This document shows, piece after piece, positions 43,532 to 51,540 of a stretch of DNA of 64,000 nucleotides. Numbering within the stretch: position 1 is the first letter of the stretch; the number at the start of each line of letters is the position of its first letter. Source of the stretch: Altericroceibacterium endophyticum (GTDB taxonomy: Bacteria > Pseudomonadota > Alphaproteobacteria > Sphingomonadales > Sphingomonadaceae). The translations under genes and the position numbers were made by a program. Under the pieces are notes generated by a model, which did no database searches, was not told where the DNA came from, and saw nothing but the letters and a program-made list of their open reading frames with translations. The stretch lies in assembly GCF_009827595.1 (NCBI RefSeq), contig NZ_WTYT01000002.1, positions 584,998 through 648,997 of the forward strand, read 5' to 3'.

Positions 43532-43938
43532 ACGCGCCGTTCAAGGCAGGCCGTCTGGCGGGTTACGCCGCTGTGTTCGATCTGCCCGATGGCATGGGCG
43601 ATCGGATCAGCCCCGGTGCCTTCGCCCGCAGTCTGGCCGAGCGGACCACCCCCTTTCCTCTGCTGTGGCAGCATCGGGGCGATCAGTGCATCGGCTGGGC
43701 TGAGTATGTGGCCGAAGATGCGCGCGGATTGCGCGTGATCGCAAGGATCGATGCGCCGCATTCACGCGCCGCAGCAGCGCTCAGTCGGCACACCGCGTCC
43801 GGCCTCAGCTTCGGCTATCGCGCACGCCGTTTCCGCCGCTGCGCCGGTGGACGCTGGCTCGACGAGATCGAGCTGTTTGAAATCAGCCTCGTCACCGACC
43901 CGATGCACCCGCTCGCCCGCGTGCACTGGAGCGAATGA
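43528..43938 (+). CDS. GTA prohead protease (HK97 family, gp4)
   Basis: Serine protease that trims the capsid protein during head maturation. 136 residues, short for the family. It shows GYAAVFDLPDGMGDRISPGAF, then LLWQHRGDQCIGW with the catalytic His, and GLSFGYRARRF containing the catalytic Ser. It ends IELFEISLVTDPMHP. Start 43528 overlaps the previous stop by 4 bases. Confidence 0.9.
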   Translation: MNAPFKAGRLAGYAAVFDLPDGMGDRISPGAFARSLAERTTPFPLLWQHRGDQCIGWAEYVAEDARGLRVIARIDAPHSRAAAALSRHTASGLSFGYRARRFRRCAGGRWLDEIELFEISLVTDPMHPLARVHWSE

Positions 43939-44012
43939 ACCCGCTTGGCGCGGCCAATCTGTCTGCCGCCCTTCCCCAGTTCCCTTCCCCAACCACCCGA
44001 AAGGTGAATTTC

Positions 44013-45176
44013 ATGGATGTATCCCCCGCACTCAATCCTGCCTCCAGCATTCCAAATTCTGAGCCCCCGATCGAACAGAGCTTCGACATCGTCGCCCGCC
44101 AGGACAAGGCCGAGGAAGCGATCGGCACCTTGCGCAAGGATGTCGACGATGTGAAACACCGGCTCGACCGCGTCAGCCGTGCTGCTGCGCGTCCGGCCCT
44201 GTCCAGTACCGGCGAAAGCGCCGAAGTGAAAAGCTTCGTCCAGCACTTCCTCCGCCGCGGGTCCGAAAGCGAGATCAAATCGCTGACTGGCGCGGTGCCC
44301 AAGGATGGCGGCTATGCCGTGCCGCGGGAAATCGACGCCTTGATCGCCCGGGAAGTGATGGAAATCAGCCCGATCCGCCAACTCGCACAAGTGGTGCAAA
44401 CCGGCAGTGCAGGTTATCGCAAGCTCGTATCCACTGGCGGCACGGCCTCGGGCTGGGTCAGCGAAACCGCCGGGCGGCCTGAAACCGACACGCCCGAATT
44501 CGCCGAAATCGCACCGCCGACGGGTGAACTTTACGCCAACCCCGCCGCCAGCCAGGCCATGCTGGACGATGCCGCTTTCGATCTCGAGCAATGGCTGGCG
44601 GGTGAAATTGCGATGGAATTCGCCCGTGCCGAGGGTTCGGCCTTCATTTCGGGGAGCGGGGTCAACCAGCCCAAGGGCTTCCTCGCCGCGCCAATGTCCA
44701 TGGCAGGCGATGCGGTGCGCCCCTTCGGCACGCTGCAATATGTCGGTTCGGGCAGCGACAGCGGCTTTGGCAGCAATCCGGAAAGCCGCCTGATCGATCT
44801 GGTCCACACGATGAAGGCGGGCCACCGGCAGGGCGCGAGCTGGGTGATGAATTCCTCCACCCTCGCCGAAGTGCGCAAGCTGAAAACCGCCGATGGTGCC
44901 TTCCTCTGGCAGCCGGGTCTGGTCGAAGGGCAGCCCGATCGCCTGCTCGGCTATCCGGTGGTCGAGGCGGAGGATATGCCCGATATTGCCGAAGACGCAT
45001 TCCCCATCGCTTTCGGCAATTTCCGCGCCGGCTATCTGATCGCGGAGCGCAGCGCGACCAATATTCTCCGCGATCCCTATTCGAACAAGCCCTTCGTCCA
45101 TTTCTACGCCACCAAACGTGTGGGCGGGCAAGTGCTTGATAGCAGCGCAATCAAACTGCTGAAGATCGAAGCCTGA
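44013..45176 (+). CDS. GTA major capsid protein (HK97 fold, gp5)
   Basis: Shell subunit. 387 residues from 44013 (MDVSPALNPASS), preceded by AAAGGTG. An in-frame ATG at 43935, overlapping the protease stop, would add 26 residues. The N-terminal delta/scaffold region (about 20-75) is a coiled coil that the protease should remove. The HK97 body has PKDGGYAVPREIDALI, SGSGVNQPKGFL, GASWVMNSSTLAEVRKLK and the end VGGQVLDSSAIKLLKIEA. Two hairpins follow the gene. Confidence 0.95.
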   Translation: MDVSPALNPASSIPNSEPPIEQSFDIVARQDKAEEAIGTLRKDVDDVKHRLDRVSRAAARPALSSTGESAEVKSFVQHFLRRGSESEIKSLTGAVPKDGGYAVPREIDALIAREVMEISPIRQLAQVVQTGSAGYRKLVSTGGTASGWVSETAGRPETDTPEFAEIAPPTGELYANPAASQAMLDDAAFDLEQWLAGEIAMEFARAEGSAFISGSGVNQPKGFLAAPMSMAGDAVRPFGTLQYVGSGSDSGFGSNPESRLIDLVHTMKAGHRQGASWVMNSSTLAEVRKLKTADGAFLWQPGLVEGQPDRLLGYPVVEAEDMPDIAEDAFPIAFGNFRAGYLIAERSATNILRDPYSNKPFVHFYATKRVGGQVLDSSAIKLLKIEA

Positions 45177-45181
45177 TCGCG

Positions 45182-45208
45182 GCGGGCCGGGTTCCCCCTC
45201 CGGCCCGC
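45182..45208 (+). other. First hairpin after capsid gene
   Basis: Perfect 9-base stem GCGGGCCGG (45182-45190) with CCGGCCCGC (45200-45208), 9-base loop. It begins 6 bases after the capsid stop and has no T run. May block exonucleases at the capsid mRNA end (inference). Confidence 0.7.
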
Positions 45209-45215
45209 ATTGCCA

Positions 45216-45267
45216 GCGGGGAGGATGCGCTCCCCCCTCTCCCTTCACGCATCCTCCCCGCTTCTTT
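45216..45267 (+). terminator. Strong hairpin (attenuator) between capsid and connector genes
   Basis: Perfect 14-base inverted repeat GCGGGGAGGATGCG (45216-45229) with CGCATCCTCCCCGC (45248-45261), 18-base loop, then TTCTTT. It is the only terminator-like structure inside the GTA cluster. It would make the capsid the most abundant product by partial termination. Confidence 0.75.
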
Positions 45268-45308
45268 CGCCGCGCCCCCGCCGGCCCCTTCTCCATCGGA
45301 GCCCCCTT

Positions 45309-45863
45309 ATGCGCATATTACTCACTGCGCCGGACCTGTCCGGCGTGGCCCTTGCCGATTGCAAAGACTGGCTGGCCATCACGGGCTCTGCCGAGGATGG
45401 CCAGTTGCTCGCTCTGCTGCAGGCTGCACTCGATTATGGCGAGCATTTCACCGGCCAGTGCCTGATCGAAACCGAATGGGAAGAAATCCATCCGGCCAGC
45501 CCCGGCTGGCACATGCTGGCGACCCGTCCGGTGCAGGTCGCGGACCGGCTGCAATCTGTCGCGCCGGATGATACCCGCAGTCTTGTTTCCGCGCAGGATT
45601 ACGAACTGGATCTGCTGGCTGACGGAAGCGCGCGCTTCCGCCTGTCTCATTCCGGAGCCTCGCCCCATGATCACGATCGCCTTGCCATCCGCTGCACCGC
45701 CGGAATAGCGGCTGACTGGTCTGCGCTTCCAGCCGCCTTGCGTCAGGGCACCTTGCGGCTGGTCGCGCATCTCTATCGGGCGCGCGAAAATGAGCTGGAT
45801 CGTCCCATCCCGGCGGCGGTCACCGCCTTGTGGCAGGGGTGGCGAAGGTTGGCCCTGTGCTGA
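45309..45863 (+). CDS. GTA head-tail connector/adaptor (gp6)
   Basis: 184 residues from 45309 (MRILLTAPDLSGVAL); the longer frame from 45210 would translate the hairpin region. It has the gp6-like layout: helical LADCKDWLAITGSAEDGQL, LLQAALDYGEHFTG, a beta-rich middle and a C-terminal helix pair (LPAALRQGTLRLVAHLYRAR). It should bind beneath the portal. Confidence 0.85.
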   Translation: MRILLTAPDLSGVALADCKDWLAITGSAEDGQLLALLQAALDYGEHFTGQCLIETEWEEIHPASPGWHMLATRPVQVADRLQSVAPDDTRSLVSAQDYELDLLADGSARFRLSHSGASPHDHDRLAIRCTAGIAADWSALPAALRQGTLRLVAHLYRARENELDRPIPAAVTALWQGWRRLALC

Positions 45864-46030
45864 CCGCACGCCCCACCACCATCACCGCGCTGGCCGCCCG
45901 GCTGGAGGCAAAGGCCGCCCGTATCGCCCTAAAATATACGCCGCCGCGCAGCGCGAAGGATGAACTGCACTGGCGCAGCGCCGCGATCCTGTGGCCCGAT
46001 CTGTTCGAGGAGCAGAGATCATGGAAATAG
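45857..46030 (+). CDS. Small GTA protein in the gp7 position
   Basis: 57 residues from GTG 45857, which overlaps the connector stop; GTG 45830 would give 66. The sequence is mostly one basic helix (TTITALAARLEAKAARIALKY) and a short tail. Rhodobacter gp7, the head-closure protein, is about twice as long, and I see no similarity. It could be a shortened closure protein or a new one. Coding is supported by overlapping placement between gp6 and gp8. Confidence 0.55.
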   Translation: MLTARPTTITALAARLEAKAARIALKYTPPRSAKDELHWRSAAILWPDLFEEQRSWK

Positions 46031-46443
46031 TTTTACGCGCGGCGCTGATCACATGGTTGCGCGCCGATCCGGCCCTGGCCGCGCTCAATGCCATTGCGGA
46101 GGAGGCGCCCAACCGCACCAGCCTGCCCTGGCTGGGCCTGGTCGCCAGCGCCAGTACGGACTGGAGCACCAAGGATCGGGCCGGGCGGGAAATCCGCATC
46201 GCATTGGAATTGCAGGCACGCGGCGATGACCCGCTCAGTGCCGCCGATCTGGTCACTGCCGTGGAGGAACGCATCGCCGCCTTTCCGCCCGATCTCTCAT
46301 CAGAACCGCTCGGCGAAAGGCCTGCTTTTCGCATCATCAATTGCCGTTTCCTGCGCGCCCGCGCCGAGCAGCGCAGCCATAATCGCCGCGCAGTGCTGCT
46401 TGAATATCGCTTCCGCTGTCTAGCCTATGGAGATTCCGCATGA
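46021..46443 (+). CDS. GTA tail terminator (DUF3168, gp8)
   Basis: 140 residues from 46021 (MEIVLRAALITWLRAD). DUF3168 pattern: an N-terminal helix, LPWLGLVASASTDWSTKD, EIRIALELQARGDDP and a C-terminal beta pair (RAVLLEYRFRCLAYG). Caps the tail tube and joins it to the head. AGGAGCAGAG lies before the ATG. It overlaps the small gp7-position gene by 10 bases. Confidence 0.85.
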   Translation: MEIVLRAALITWLRADPALAALNAIAEEAPNRTSLPWLGLVASASTDWSTKDRAGREIRIALELQARGDDPLSAADLVTAVEERIAAFPPDLSSEPLGERPAFRIINCRFLRARAEQRSHNRRAVLLEYRFRCLAYGDSA

Positions 46444-46862
46444 CTGCCCAAAAAGGCTCCGCCTTCCTTCTCAAAATCAGTGATGCCGCCCAGCCCCCCG
46501 CTTACGCCACCGTTGCGGGATTGCGCACCACGCAGATGAGTATCAATGGCGATCCCGTCGCCATCACGCACAAGCAATCGGGTGGCTGGCGCGAATTGCT
46601 GTCCGGCGCTGGAACACGGTCGGTTTCGGTCAGCGCTGCCGGAATTTTCCTTGGCAGCACGGCGGAGGAAACCATCCGCACCCATGCCCTGGCCGGAACG
46701 CTGGCGGAGTACGAATTGTCCTTCGAAGACGGCGCAAGAATGCGCGGGCGCTTCCTGATTCAGCGGCTGGATTATGCCGGGGATTACAATGGGGAGCGTA
46801 GCTACACACTCGCCCTCGAAAGCTCCGGCCCTGTAACCCCAATCGCCACGGTGCCTGAATGA
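46440..46862 (+). CDS. GTA major tail tube protein (TP901-1 type, gp9)
   Basis: 140 residues. The tail-tube family starts MTAQKGSAFLLKISD and has TVAGLRTTQMSINGDPVAIT, GAGTRSVSVSAAGIFLG and LIQRLDYAGDYNGE. Polymerises into the siphovirus-like tail. Coupled by 4-base overlaps to gp8 and gp10. Confidence 0.92.
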   Translation: MTAQKGSAFLLKISDAAQPPAYATVAGLRTTQMSINGDPVAITHKQSGGWRELLSGAGTRSVSVSAAGIFLGSTAEETIRTHALAGTLAEYELSFEDGARMRGRFLIQRLDYAGDYNGERSYTLALESSGPVTPIATVPE

Positions 46863-47185
46863 GCGCGGGTTCAAAACGCCGCGCTAATCCGCTGCGCGGA
46901 GAAGCCAGTCTGATGATCGACGGCACCGCATATACATTGCGTCCGAGCTTCGATGCGCTGGTGGCCGCCGAACTGGAGCTGGGGCCGCTGTTTGCGGTGG
47001 TGGAACGGGCCGGCGAAGGTCGTCTTTCGCTGAACGACATGATGGTGCTGTTCTGGTATTGCCTGCGCGAGAAAGACGGCCTGACGCCTGAGAAACTGGG
47101 CGAGGCAATCCTTCAGCAAGGCCTCGCCAATTGCCTGCCCGCCTTGCGTATCGTGCTCGCCCAGATCTGCCAGGGCGGCAGATGA
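46859..47185 (+). CDS. GTA gp10 family protein (tail assembly)
   Basis: 108 residues. NPLRGEASLMIDGTAYTLRP and SFDALVAAELELGPLFAVV are typical of the GTA gp10 family, whose location suggests a tail assembly chaperone similar to phage gpG. The C-terminal half is helical. Overlaps both neighbours. Confidence 0.88.
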   Translation: MSAGSKRRANPLRGEASLMIDGTAYTLRPSFDALVAAELELGPLFAVVERAGEGRLSLNDMMVLFWYCLREKDGLTPEKLGEAILQQGLANCLPALRIVLAQICQGGR

Positions 47186-47418
47186 ACGCGGACAGCGAAG
47201 CTGCAGGATCAGCCAGCCCAGCACCTCCACGATTCTTTGGCGATGCCGCCTTGCGGCTGGCGGGTGCCGTGCCGCGCCTGCTCGGCTGGCATCCGCGCGA
47301 TTTCTGGGATTCTACCCCTGCCGAACTGGCGGCCTGCCTCACACCCGCCGAGCCAACAGAAACGCCGCTGAGCCGGACGGAGCTGGATGATCTGCTGAAA
47401 GGAATGGATGATGGATGA
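47182..47418 (+). CDS. GTA tail assembly chaperone (gp10.1)
   Basis: 78 residues from 47182. The segment RLAGAVPRLLGWHPRDFWDS followed by TPAELAACL matches the small TIGR02216/DUF2376-type protein found between gp10 and the tape measure in GTAs. The end (SRTELDDLLKGMDDG) overlaps the tape-measure start. Confidence 0.85.
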   Translation: MNADSEAAGSASPAPPRFFGDAALRLAGAVPRLLGWHPRDFWDSTPAELAACLTPAEPTETPLSRTELDDLLKGMDDG

Positions 47419-47974
47419 CGACACACAGGTTTTGACCATTGCGGTGGAGGCGGAAACCAAGAGCTTTCGCGAGGAAATGCAGCAGTTGCGCGCAAATGTG
47501 GACGGCACGTTTTCGGGCTTTGGCTCCGCCGGCGCAAAACTGGAAAAAAGCCTGCTTTCTGCAATCCGTCAGGGCAATCTGGCCTTTGACGATCTCAAAC
47601 AGGTTGCCTTGTCGACGCTGGAATTCATTGCCGCAGAAGCCCTGAAAATTCAGTTTGGCGGCCCCGTTTCGGGAACGGGTAGCGGCGGCCTCGGCACGCT
47701 GGTGCAATCCGCGCTCACGTCCCTGATCGGCGCACCTGGCCGGGCGACGGGTGGCCCAGTCAGCCCGCAGCACCCCTATCTGGTCGGCGAAAGAGGGCCA
47801 GAAGTCTTCGTTCCCACCAGTGCCGGCCGGGTTGAAACCGCCAGCGCCCCGACGCGCAATGTCAAAGTGGCAGTGCAGCTCTCCGCGCCGCGCGGGACCG
47901 ATGCCCCCACCGCGCTGCAACGTTCCAGCCGTCAGCTCGCCAGTTCCCTGCGCCGCGCACTCATCGAAACTTAG
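47408..47974 (+). CDS. GTA short tape measure protein (gp11)
   Basis: 188 residues, very short for a tape measure but similar to GTA gp11 (about 220). An N-terminal coiled-coil region (VEAETKSFREEMQQLRANVD), a hydrophobic Gly-rich middle (ALTSLIGAPGRATGGP) and the family sequence YLVGERGPEVFVPTSAGRV. The length agrees with the short tail expected of GTA particles. ATG 47408 and ATG 47411 are both possible. Confidence 0.85.
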   Translation: MMDDDTQVLTIAVEAETKSFREEMQQLRANVDGTFSGFGSAGAKLEKSLLSAIRQGNLAFDDLKQVALSTLEFIAAEALKIQFGGPVSGTGSGGLGTLVQSALTSLIGAPGRATGGPVSPQHPYLVGERGPEVFVPTSAGRVETASAPTRNVKVAVQLSAPRGTDAPTALQRSSRQLASSLRRALIET

Positions 47975-47983
47975 GAGGTACCC

Positions 47984-50311
47984 ATGGCATTCTGGCTCGC
48001 CCGGTCCCGCGAGGGGCAGACGCATGACTTCATTCAGCGTTTCGACCCACGTTTCTGGACTGTCGACTTTCCGCGTCCGGTCATGGCCGCCGTGGTCACG
48101 ACCGCACCCGACGCGCTGCGCGTGGAGGGCGAATTTCACAATCAGAACGATCTCGCGGGACTGATCTGGGACAGTGAAGACCGGCTGGATCACCCCTTGC
48201 TCGCCTATGATACGCTGCGCGATTACAGCCGCACGACCCTGTCCTTCCGCTGGCGATCCTCCGGCCTCGTTCCGCTCGATGCAGCCAATGGGCCGACGCT
48301 GACCATCGAAGGACGTGATGAGGGGGGCGCGGCGACGCAATGGTATGTTCGCCTGTGGAATTATGCCGAAGGGAGCGGAGAGGATGCCGCCATCCGCCTC
48401 CCCTTCTCCGACCTTGCCAGCGGCTGGAGCAGTGAGAGCGGCGCGCCGGTAAACCCCGCGGATATCGACCGGATGTTTATCTCCCTCGCCCCGGCGGGAT
48501 ATGACCCGGATACCGCTGCCCCCTTGCCCGCGCGCGTGAATGGCTGGGCGGAGCTCAGCGACATCCGCTGTGAAGGGCATCATGCCATGCTGCGCATCGG
48601 TGATGTCATGGTCCCCCCGCACGACATCGGCATGGCGACCGCCTATGATGACAGTTACAATCAGACGCCCCAGAGATTGCTCCGGACCATGCGCGGTCTC
48701 GGCTATCGTGGCCGGCTGATTCACTATTGCGGGATGAGCCATTTTTTCCGTCTGGCAGAAAGTGACACGAAGCTGCTGGCGGATCCTTCGGGCGCGCTGT
48801 GCACGCCAGCCGAATTATGGCACCAGTCCTTTTTTCAGGCCTGCAAGAAACACGCCCTGCAGCCGATAATTTCCCTTAGTTATGAATTGTTTGCCGCACA
48901 TTGCCCTGAGGAATGGCAACAACGCACATATGATGGTGAGGCCGCGCTCACTGGCTGGCAACCACCCTCTGCCTTGCTATCCCCGGCGCATCCGCAAGCG
49001 ATGCAGTGGCTCAAGAATGCTGCGCAGCATTTTGTCACCCTCGCCGCATCCGAAGAGCTGCCCCTGCTGTTCCAGATCGGGGAGCCTTGGTGGTGGGTCA
49101 CAAGTGATGGGCGGATTTGCCTGTATGACGATGCCTCTCGTACCGCGCTGGGGGGCAATCCGCCCGAGATTACAGATATGCGCGCGCCGCTTGATGAGGC
49201 GCAGAAGCAATTGCTGGATGACGCCGGTGCCTTGCTTGCTTCCTCCACTGCTGCGCTGCGCGATGCGGTCCGGAGCGCTACGGGCGAGGCAGAGTGTGAG
49301 GTTTTGCTGCTTACCTTCACGCCCACCGTCTTCGATCCTGAAATGCCGGAACTCTATCGCGCCAATCTGCCGACGGGCTGGGCTTCCCCCGCTTTCGACC
49401 GGCTGCAACTGGAAGATTATGACTGGCTGACGGCCGGGGCCGATGCACTGCGGCGGGATGCCTATCACCGCGTCAACGCGCGGCTGTCCTATCCCGTGGA
49501 GCAGCAGGATTATCTCGCGGGCTTCGTGCTCGATCCAGCGGATGCGGAACCCTTCTGGCCGCGCATCACAGCAGGGCTGGAGGAGGCCGCCGCACGCGGC
49601 ATCACGCAGCGCTTCGTCTGGGCGCTGCCCCAGATCACCCGCGACGGCTTTACCCTTTTTACACCGGCTGAGGATCACACGATGCAAGCCTTTGACGACC
49701 TGACCTATCCGCTTCCGCTCGGGCTCGATGCCAGTGTCAGTCCTGAATTTTCAACCAGTGTGGTGGTGACTGCGTCGGGCCATGAACGCCGTAACAGCCT
49801 GTGGAGCGATGCCCGGATGCATTTCGATGTCGGCCCTGGCATCCGTTCGGAAAATGACCTGCGCGTGCTGATCGCTTTCTTCCGCGCACGGCGCGGTGCG
49901 GCGCGCGGCTTTCGCCTGACCGATCCGTTTGATCACAGTTCCCACATCCATAACGGCTTGCCGACCATGCTTGATCAGGTGATTGCCATTGGTGATGGCC
50001 AGATCGCGCGCTTCCCCCTGATAAAGCGCTATGGGTCAGGTGATGAGCCGCAAATCCGCCGGATCACGCGCCCCAGAGCCGACACGGTGTCTGTCAGCGT
50101 CGACGGTGTTCAAAGCGCCTTTGAACTTGAAGAAGGCGGCTGGATCACACTGGCCCATACGCCGCCCGAAGGCGCGGTGATTCGCGCGGGCTTCCTGTTC
50201 GATGTGCCGGTTCGTTTTGCCGAAGACCGGCTCGACATAACGGGCGTGAATTTCACCGCCGGGGAGGCACCTTCCGTGCCGCTGGTGGAAATTCGTGAGA
50301 ATGTATCGTGA
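47984..50311 (+). CDS. Giant distal tail protein: beta-sandwich, TIM-barrel-like and DUF2460 (gp12)
   Basis: 775 residues, where Rhodobacter gp12 has about 210. The DUF2460 part is residues 567-775 (PEFSTSVVVTASGHERR, AFFRARRGAARGFRLTDPFD). Ahead of it, residues 1-205 look like a beta-sandwich (TLSFRWRSSGLVPL, VRLWNYAEG). Residues about 206-560 look like a TIM barrel (PIISLSYELFA, LLFQIGEPWWWV, RFVWALPQIT). GEP with Glu367 resembles the NEP motif of clan A glycosidases. Similar layouts are named non-contractile tail sheath in some phages (memory, unverified). GGAGG precedes the ATG. Confidence 0.82.
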   Translation: MAFWLARSREGQTHDFIQRFDPRFWTVDFPRPVMAAVVTTAPDALRVEGEFHNQNDLAGLIWDSEDRLDHPLLAYDTLRDYSRTTLSFRWRSSGLVPLDAANGPTLTIEGRDEGGAATQWYVRLWNYAEGSGEDAAIRLPFSDLASGWSSESGAPVNPADIDRMFISLAPAGYDPDTAAPLPARVNGWAELSDIRCEGHHAMLRIGDVMVPPHDIGMATAYDDSYNQTPQRLLRTMRGLGYRGRLIHYCGMSHFFRLAESDTKLLADPSGALCTPAELWHQSFFQACKKHALQPIISLSYELFAAHCPEEWQQRTYDGEAALTGWQPPSALLSPAHPQAMQWLKNAAQHFVTLAASEELPLLFQIGEPWWWVTSDGRICLYDDASRTALGGNPPEITDMRAPLDEAQKQLLDDAGALLASSTAALRDAVRSATGEAECEVLLLTFTPTVFDPEMPELYRANLPTGWASPAFDRLQLEDYDWLTAGADALRRDAYHRVNARLSYPVEQQDYLAGFVLDPADAEPFWPRITAGLEEAAARGITQRFVWALPQITRDGFTLFTPAEDHTMQAFDDLTYPLPLGLDASVSPEFSTSVVVTASGHERRNSLWSDARMHFDVGPGIRSENDLRVLIAFFRARRGAARGFRLTDPFDHSSHIHNGLPTMLDQVIAIGDGQIARFPLIKRYGSGDEPQIRRITRPRADTVSVSVDGVQSAFELEEGGWITLAHTPPEGAVIRAGFLFDVPVRFAEDRLDITGVNFTAGEAPSVPLVEIRENVS

Positions 50312-51126
50312 GCCGGGCTTTCTTCATGCAGGAGCTGGAAAGCGTTGCGCATTTCTGGCGTCTTCACCGGCGTGACGGGGTGACGCTGGGTTTTACCAGC
50401 CACGATCGGGATCTCTATTTTGACGGCGTAACGCATCGCGCGGCCCCTGGGATGATCCCTTCTGCAATTCGGCGCAGCGCAGCGCTTGACGGAGACAGTG
50501 CCGACATGCGCGGTACGATCAGCCATGATTCAATCTCCGCCCAAGATCTGGCTGAAGGCCGATTTGATGGCGCGACCCTGATAATGGGTCTGGTCGATTG
50601 GGAAAGCTTGGATAGAGCCGTGCTCTATCGCGGTGCAATGGGGGAGATCGCGCAGGAAAACGGGCAGTTTTCGGTCAGCATGCTCTCTGCGAAACAAGCG
50701 CTTACGGGCGGCGACGTACCGCACACCTCACCGCTTTGCCGTGCGCGTTTCTGCGGTCCGGGTTGCAGCCTGAGTGCCACGCGCTTTACCCATGAGGCAG
50801 AGGTCGCCAGCCACGATCACGACCGCAGCGCCGTGCATCTTGTGCAGGCTCTGGAACCATCTCTGCTGGTCGGAGGCGCGCTTCGCTGGATCGATGGACC
50901 GCAGGCCGGGCTGAGCGCCAATATCACCGCAGTTGATGGCACAGCCCTGCTGCTGGACCGCGCGTTGTACCCGGAAAGCACGACCGGCCTGCGCGTCCTG
51001 CTGCGCGAGGGCTGCGATCACCGTGCCATCACCTGCGCGGAGAGATTCGCCAATCTCGTAAACTTTCAGGGCGAACCGTTCCTGCCCGGAAACGATTATC
51101 TTCTGCGCGGCCCGGCGGCACTGTGA
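50308..51126 (+). CDS. GTA baseplate hub protein DUF2163 (gp13)
   Basis: 272 residues, GTG start overlapping the gp12 stop (GTGA). DUF2163/phage_BR0599-like: WRLHRRDGVTLGFTSHDRDL at the N-terminus, the cysteine-rich SPLCRARFCGPGCSL in the middle and EGCDHRAITCAERFANLVNF at the C-terminus. In Rhodobacter GTA the hub protein holds an iron-sulfur cluster through such cysteines (from memory). The same ligands appear to be present. Confidence 0.88.
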   Translation: MSRAFFMQELESVAHFWRLHRRDGVTLGFTSHDRDLYFDGVTHRAAPGMIPSAIRRSAALDGDSADMRGTISHDSISAQDLAEGRFDGATLIMGLVDWESLDRAVLYRGAMGEIAQENGQFSVSMLSAKQALTGGDVPHTSPLCRARFCGPGCSLSATRFTHEAEVASHDHDRSAVHLVQALEPSLLVGGALRWIDGPQAGLSANITAVDGTALLLDRALYPESTTGLRVLLREGCDHRAITCAERFANLVNFQGEPFLPGNDYLLRGPAAL

Positions 51127-51530
51127 CCAATGCAAATGGCGCCGCGATTGCTCAGGCGGCGCGGAGTGCGCTTGGCAGTCCGTTTCGTCTTCATGGCCGG
51201 GATCCGCAGATCGGTCTGGATTGTCTGGGACTCGTCTTGTTCGCCTTGCGAAGCACGCGAGACGATACACCAACACTTCCCGATTACCGGCTGCGACAGA
51301 GCGATGTCACGCCGTGGCTGGCGGTGGCGGAGCAGGCTGGATTGCATCGGGCAACCGGGGTGCAGCGCGCCGGGGAAATCTGGCTGACGCGCAGTCACTT
51401 GCTGCAATTACATCTGCTGATTGCCGCCGGTCCGCATAGTTTCATTCACGCACATGCGGGGGTGGGCCGCGTCGTTGAAAGCCCCGCCCCGCTCCCCTGG
51501 CCGGCGATCCGGCGCTGGCACGCTTCCTGA
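51123..51530 (+). CDS. GTA NlpC/P60 cell-wall peptidase (gp14)
   Basis: 135 residues, GTG start overlapping the gp13 stop. Catalytic Cys34 in GLDCLGLV and the likely catalytic His97 in LQLHLLIAAG. The following SFIHAHAGVGRVVE is typical of tail-associated peptidases. It would open the recipient peptidoglycan during DNA entry. The N-terminal helix AAIAQAARSALGSPF fits the family. Confidence 0.9.
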   Translation: MTNANGAAIAQAARSALGSPFRLHGRDPQIGLDCLGLVLFALRSTRDDTPTLPDYRLRQSDVTPWLAVAEQAGLHRATGVQRAGEIWLTRSHLLQLHLLIAAGPHSFIHAHAGVGRVVESPAPLPWPAIRRWHAS

Positions 51531-51540
51531 GGATATTCCT

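Noticed and set aside
43815..45296. Minus-strand open frame of 493 codons
   Set aside because: Antisense to the capsid gene and across the hairpins; no family resemblance.
47339..48742. Minus-strand open frame of 467 codons inside the GTA
   Set aside because: Antisense to tape measure and gp12, which are supported by family matches and overlapping starts.
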